From the NCBI GenBank assembly GCA_033762315.1, contig JANRLS010000148.1, positions 3,963 through 67,962 of the forward strand: a stretch of DNA of 64,000 bases, in the 5' to 3' direction. Source of the DNA: CAYLLN01 sp033762315. Lineage in GTDB: Bacteria; Planctomycetota; Planctomycetia; Pirellulales; Pirellulaceae. Both the position numbers and the translations under genes were made by a program. The notes beneath the pieces were generated by a model that made no database searches, was not told the origin of the DNA, and worked only from the letters and a program-made list of their open reading frames with translations. The first letter of the stretch is position 1. Each line of letters starts with the position of its first letter. Positions 60,322-64,000 of the stretch are shown piece after piece.

Positions 60322-61986
60322 GTGAACCAGGCGGAAAGAATGGCGAGGCGGCCTTGGCTATGGCTCGCGGTGGCAGTTTGCGCGGCGACTGGGCTGGTGC
60401 CGCGGCTACCCGCCCAGCCCCCCGAAGCAAAGCCCGCCGCCACCGTGCCCGACGAACCGCAGCCGACTGCCCCCAAGCCCGACGAAGCCAAGCCGGAATC
60501 CGAGCCCGAGCCTGCTTTGCCCGCCGCTCAGCCCGCGCCGGTCGCTCCGCTGGCCAAGCCGGGAGGCAAGCTCCCGTGGGAAGCGCCGCCGCGCGTCTCG
60601 GAGCCGATCTTGCGCGTGCCGCAGAGCCCGCGCGAAATTCTCGCCCGCTACGACATCGGGCCCAGCCAGCTCGATGGCTTTTTCAACGGCCAGCCGCTCG
60701 ATCCTGGCGAGGAAGACGTGCTGGCCCGCATTATGTATCGCTTTCCGCGATTTGCCCTAGAAAACATCGAACGGTGGCGGAAGAAGGATGTCTCGTGGGA
60801 TCAGCTTGCCGCGTCGGCCAGCGATTTGCGGGCCGAGTTTTTCGCGGTCCGTGGGCGGGCGAAGCTGGTCGAAAAGTTCGAGCTGCTTCCCGATCTGGCG
60901 GCCCTGTTCGAGTTCGGGCACTACTATCGCGTGACGATCGAACTCGACGATTCGCCATTCGAGGCGCTTGTTTGCACTCGCCACATTCCCGATGCGTGGC
61001 CGATTAGCGAGCCGTTCGACGAGCCGGCCGCGTGCGATGGGCTGTTTCTCAAGCTCGGCGAAGCGATGGCGGTCGATCCGCAGCTCGTGTTCGCCGCCCG
61101 GCGTATCGCCTGGTTTCCCGACCAGCCCAATCCCGAGCAGCACATTGGCCCCGACCAGATCGCCCTCGCCGCGCACGGATTCGATGTCGGCCTGCTCGTC
61201 GAAGTGCGGGCGGGCAACCGCAAGCCGATTGGCGATTCCGACCGCGAAGCGTTCTATCAATTGCTGGCCACGCTGGGGCGGATCGAACCGGCGCAGCTCC
61301 GTCGCGGCGAGGGGGCCGCCCTGTCGATTGCGACGCTGCTGGAACGGCCCGAAACGCTGCATGGCCAGTTCCTGCCGGTCGAGGGAATCGCTCGCCGCGT
61401 TACTAAGGTTCCCGTTAGCGATGCCGACGTGCAAAAGCGATTTGGCATTAAGCACTACTACGAAATCAACCTCTCCGTGCCGGTGGGAAACACGCGGATC
61501 GTCTTCGGCAAGGACAAGACCGGCAAAGACAACCCGGTGTATGCCAATCACTATCCCGTGACGCTCAATTGCCTGCGACTGCCGGCCGGAATCGTCGAGG
61601 GAGGGGATCAGAATCAGCTCGTCCGGGCGGACGCGGTGTTCTTTAAGCTCTGGACGTACCGCTCCGGCTACTCGTCGCAGTTCAAGCAGTTGCAGCTCGC
61701 GCCGCTGCTGTTTGCCATCGAGCCCGCGCCGGTGAAGATCGAGCCGGTGTCGAACATCGTATCGACGGTGCTGGTTTGCACGTCGTTCGGGCTCGCCCTG
61801 TTCGTCATCTTCGTGCTGTTCTGGTGGTATCGGCGGGCCGACCGGGAGCATGCCGAGCGGCAAAAGGCCTTTGAAGAGGCGAGTCCCCGCGGCCGGCCCG
61901 ATTTTAGCGGCCTCGCCGTTCCGGACAATGCTGCAGGAAAGAGCACACTGCCGCCGACGGCGGTTCCCCCATCCGCCGGAGCGTAG
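60322..61986 (+). CDS. Membrane protein with OB-fold-like domains (tandem paralogue B)
   Basis: 554 residues from GTG 60322; an ATG at 60340 with AGGCGGAAAG upstream is an alternative. A signal-like helix is followed by a Pro/Ala/Glu-rich linker (~28-85), a helical domain with FALENIERWRKKDVSWDQ, and two OB-like units (EFFAVRGRAKLVEKFELLP; GQFLPVEGIARRVTKVPV...YYEINL). A C-terminal helix (VLVCTSFGLALFVIFVLFWWY, ~475-496) precedes a cytoplasmic tail. It repeats the plan of the upstream gene with one added OB unit. Function is unknown. Confidence 0.72.
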   Translation: MNQAERMARRPWLWLAVAVCAATGLVPRLPAQPPEAKPAATVPDEPQPTAPKPDEAKPESEPEPALPAAQPAPVAPLAKPGGKLPWEAPPRVSEPILRVPQSPREILARYDIGPSQLDGFFNGQPLDPGEEDVLARIMYRFPRFALENIERWRKKDVSWDQLAASASDLRAEFFAVRGRAKLVEKFELLPDLAALFEFGHYYRVTIELDDSPFEALVCTRHIPDAWPISEPFDEPAACDGLFLKLGEAMAVDPQLVFAARRIAWFPDQPNPEQHIGPDQIALAAHGFDVGLLVEVRAGNRKPIGDSDREAFYQLLATLGRIEPAQLRRGEGAALSIATLLERPETLHGQFLPVEGIARRVTKVPVSDADVQKRFGIKHYYEINLSVPVGNTRIVFGKDKTGKDNPVYANHYPVTLNCLRLPAGIVEGGDQNQLVRADAVFFKLWTYRSGYSSQFKQLQLAPLLFAIEPAPVKIEPVSNIVSTVLVCTSFGLALFVIFVLFWWYRRADREHAERQKAFEEASPRGRPDFSGLAVPDNAAGKSTLPPTAVPPSAGA

Positions 61987-62000
61987 CAAACACCACTCTC

Positions 62001-62062
62001 GGTGCCACGCCCGCACCGGCTCGTTCGACGCGGAAACACGGGCCACGGCGAGCCGTGGCACC
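62001..62062. repeat. Nested inverted repeat between convergent genes (GTGCCACG/CGTGGCAC)
   Basis: GGTGCCACG at 62001 and CGTGGCACC at 62054 form the outer arms. An inner perfect hairpin, GCCACGGCGAGCCGTGGC, spans 62042-62059. The element occupies almost the whole gap between convergent genes, and its right arm reaches the stop codon of the minus-strand gene. Confidence 0.55.
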
Positions 62063-63582
62063 TACCGCGACATGAACTGTTTGCGCACTTCGGCGAGCTG
62101 CGCCTCGCGCTCGCCGGGCTTGCCGGCGAAGACCCGCTCGTCGTAAATCGCCAGGGCGTGCAGGGCGTGGCCAAGTGGGCCGATGCTCCACTTCTCGTGG
62201 CGGTTGTCGAGCAACACTTCGGTGAGGTAGCGAACGCTTTTCACCATTCGCGGCTCGGTCAGTTGCTCTTTGCTGAGCGAGAAGGCGAGCCATTCAGTGA
62301 TGTGGCCGGTAGTTTGCACGCGGCGGGCGATGTCGCCGAAGTCGGCCCGCACCACGAACCATTCGGTGCTCATGCTGCCGTTGGGGTTTTGCAGCTTGAA
62401 GGTGTATTCGTGATAGTCGTCGATGTACTTCTGGGCCCGCTTCCACTGACCTTCGATCGGTTCCTTGCGCAGCTCTCGCTTGCGAACCGCATACGACAGC
62501 CCGGTGAGGCGGTGCGTCCCGCCGCAAGCCGCGCCGTTAATGGGCTGCTTCAGCTCTTCCTTGATGAGGCGGGGAATGTCCCAGTCCTGGCCATCATTGC
62601 TGACCCATTTCTCGTCGCTCTTGAGATAGTGCGACAGGGCGATCAGCTTGAAGGTGAGCTCGCTGGCGGGGCGACAGGTTTCTTTCTCATGCTCGATCAG
62701 GTCGGCGACGGTGAATTCGCGACCTTCGATGTGCATGGGGAAGTCCTTCTTCACCCGCGACTGGGCCAGCATCGCCAGATACTGCCCGGCATGACCCTGC
62801 ACGCCGACGCCGATCTGCGCGTGAATCTTGCCGCCTCGCAGATAGAAGAGGTTCTGCCCATTGCAGACGCCGTTGTAATTCAAATAGCCGATGGCATTGA
62901 CCCGGTTGCCGTTGACGATGAGCTGCGAATCGACGCCGTAGGCGATCATGGCGTGCATCGCACCCCACGGGCTGCGGGTGGCGACGTTCTCGGGCCGGAA
63001 GTAGTACCAGGCGAGGCACTCTCGCAGCCGCGAGCGGAGGTCTTCCAGCTCGGGGGAAAGCTGGGGCTCGGCGGGCTTCGCTTCGTCGCTGGCCGACTTG
63101 GGTTCGGTCTCGGTGGTCGAATCAGCGGGGGTATTTTCGCTAGTGGTTTCAGTGGGGTCCGTGGTCGAGTCGCTTACTTCGCTGGTCGCCCGCGGCCGCG
63201 CTGGCGACGAATCCGGGGCGGTTTCTTCGGCCGGGGCTTCGTCCGTCTTCCGTTCCGGCTCGGGCGGAGCATTCTCGTCCGCGGTTGCTTCGCCATCCTC
63301 GAACGACACCAGGCGGTATTGCGCCCGTTCGTTCAGACGCAAGATGGCCAGCGGATCGGCGGCGGGTTGTTCCGTCGATTCGCTCGCGGCCGGCGCCATG
63401 GGCTGGGCCGGGACGACTTCGATCGCGGCCGGCGCAGCGCTGGCCGGCGTGGCGGCAGGCTCGATCGCGAGCGCCGGGGCGGTCGGTGCCTCGACCGGAC
63501 CCGATTCGTAGAGCCACTTGCTCACGAGGATCAAGCTGGCGAACAGCGCGCAAAACGAAAGCGTCGTGCGAATCATCGGCAT
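62062..63582 (-). CDS. Membrane-anchored protein, possible alpha/alpha-barrel fold
   Basis: 506 residues. A single N-terminal helix (TTLSFCALFASLILVSKWLY) anchors a long low-complexity stretch (~30-180; Pro/Ala/Glu/Ser/Thr). The folded domain (about 190-506) contains LRECLAWYYFRPENVATRSPWG, AYGVDSQLIVNGNRVNAIGYL and a helix-rich end (GPLGHALHALAIYDER). It has the look of an alpha/alpha-toroid such as prenyltransferase or glycoside-type barrels, but I do not recognise a family. ATG 63615 is an alternative start. Function is unknown. Confidence 0.72.
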   Translation of the reverse strand: MPMIRTTLSFCALFASLILVSKWLYESGPVEAPTAPALAIEPAATPASAAPAAIEVVPAQPMAPAASESTEQPAADPLAILRLNERAQYRLVSFEDGEATADENAPPEPERKTDEAPAEETAPDSSPARPRATSEVSDSTTDPTETTSENTPADSTTETEPKSASDEAKPAEPQLSPELEDLRSRLRECLAWYYFRPENVATRSPWGAMHAMIAYGVDSQLIVNGNRVNAIGYLNYNGVCNGQNLFYLRGGKIHAQIGVGVQGHAGQYLAMLAQSRVKKDFPMHIEGREFTVADLIEHEKETCRPASELTFKLIALSHYLKSDEKWVSNDGQDWDIPRLIKEELKQPINGAACGGTHRLTGLSYAVRKRELRKEPIEGQWKRAQKYIDDYHEYTFKLQNPNGSMSTEWFVVRADFGDIARRVQTTGHITEWLAFSLSKEQLTEPRMVKSVRYLTEVLLDNRHEKWSIGPLGHALHALAIYDERVFAGKPGEREAQLAEVRKQFMSR

Positions 63583-63886
63583 TTGCGTTTCTATCTCGAC
63601 GCGGTCCGCGCCCATCCATGGGGCGGTCCAGTCAGGAAAGAGGAAAGCTGGATGGACCGCGTCTGGCAGCCGCCTGCTGCATCCCGCTCGGCGATCCTTC
63701 GCTCGGCCACGCCGATTCCCTTGCGTGGTAGCATAGGTATCGGCCCCGGTCGTGCCAGATTGGCGTGGCGAAGCGAAATTTCGCTCTCCGCCGGTCAGAC
63801 AAAATGGTTGGGGTCTCGGACACGGGCTGGCCTGTCAAACCTTGCCGATTAAGTACGCTAGCAACCCCCATTGTGTGGAATCGCTC
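63583..63886. other. Noncoding divergent region before the terminal lipoprotein gene
   Basis: This ~300-bp region separates two divergent genes and must contain both promoters. I see no gene and no clear promoter or repeat. The TGTGGAATCGCTC stretch before the 63887 ATG contains a weak GGA ribosome-binding site. Confidence 0.4.
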
Positions 63887-64000
63887 ATGTTTCGCCGCTC
63901 GACTTGGTGCTTGCTCATCGCTGCGGGATGTCTCGCCGCGCTGGCCGGCTGCGGACCATCCGCAACCGGCACAGCGCGGCCGGGAACCTCCGGCTCGGCC
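63887..64000 (+). CDS. Lipoprotein gene, 5' end only
   Basis: 38 codons are visible before the window ends. MFRRSTWCLLIAAGCLAALA followed by GC gives a textbook lipobox (LAGC) with the Cys at position 22, followed by a Gly/Ser/Thr-rich linker (GPSATGTARPGTSGSA). The protein's function cannot be judged from this. Confidence 0.65.
   Translation, partial: MFRRSTWCLLIAAGCLAALAGCGPSATGTARPGTSGSA

Noticed and set aside
1..64000. tRNA, rRNA, CRISPR, transposase, integrase, riboswitch
   Set aside because: I looked along both strands for T-loop/anticodon patterns, spaced direct repeats, DDE or tyrosine-recombinase motifs and found none that I could support.

Overview
The window is about 63% G+C and looks like chromosome from a member of the Planctomycetota, probably of the Pirellula/Gemmata kind. 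That assignment is inference from gene content, not from a marker-gene search. The pointers are a PSCyt1/DUF1549 cytochrome-type protein, an archaeal-type CitG homologue beside a pterin synthase, an Amt-histidine kinase fusion of the kind known from anammox planctomycetes, an ECF sigma factor followed by a membrane VWA protein, several large secreted proteins of planctomycete style, and short palindromic repeats between genes. I see no tRNA, rRNA, CRISPR array, integrase, transposase or phage gene.

Layout. 1-2.4 kb (minus): dnaJ/cbpA-like chaperone, a small membrane protein and the 5' part of a PSCyt1/DUF1549 gene. 2.6-7.1 kb (plus, tightly packed): CehA/McbA-like metallohydrolase, haloalkane-dehalogenase/OleB-like hydrolase, CitG-like protein, 6-pyruvoyl-tetrahydropterin synthase family protein and a membrane protein. 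7.85-10.5 kb: an 898-residue ammonium transporter-histidine kinase-receiver fusion. 10.9-15.5 kb (minus): a sugar/polyol gene set with two zinc-type dehydrogenases, a low-GC SUFU-like gene and a fused sugar isomerase-epimerase. 15.6-20.1 kb: yajC and a fused secDF carrying a long Pro/Ala/Glu insertion. 20.1-24 kb: tsaB, a metallophosphoesterase, lexA and a Tat-exported Gfo/Idh/MocA protein. 24-28.3 kb: an orphan ABC-2 permease, acylphosphatase, a lipoprotein and a YkgJ-type cysteine-cluster protein.

28.7-33 kb: HU, a small lipoprotein, pyrD, trpS, pncA and, convergent, an App1-type phosphatase. 33.2-38.3 kb (minus): a caspase-like protease, a trypsin-like protease and a kelch-like secreted protein. 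38.4-44.2 kb: lpdA, rpsD, a fatty-acid desaturase, an FG-GAP protein and a Tat-exported protein. 44.4-47 kb: rluB-like pseudouridine synthase with a long basic repeat tail, overlapping pyrK. PyrK is the expected partner of the class 1B PyrD encoded 16 kb away. 47-55.3 kb (minus): a candidate proton-driven Exb/Tol-like module of two TPR proteins (one of 1093 residues), one ExbB/TolQ, three ExbD/TolR and a di-haem-motif protein. 55.5-58.2 kb: ECF sigma factor and VWA membrane protein. 58.9-62 kb: two tandem, probably paralogous membrane proteins. The window ends with a membrane-anchored protein and the start of a lipoprotein gene.

The strongest candidates for new biology are the Amt-kinase-receiver fusion, the TPR-ExbB-triple-ExbD module and the sugar operon with the fused TIM-barrel isomerase/AlsE-like epimerase. 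Smaller points of interest are the SecDF insertion, a TTGTCG/CGACAA dyad family upstream of lexA and yajC, the two-protease cluster, and several families of palindromic intergenic repeats.
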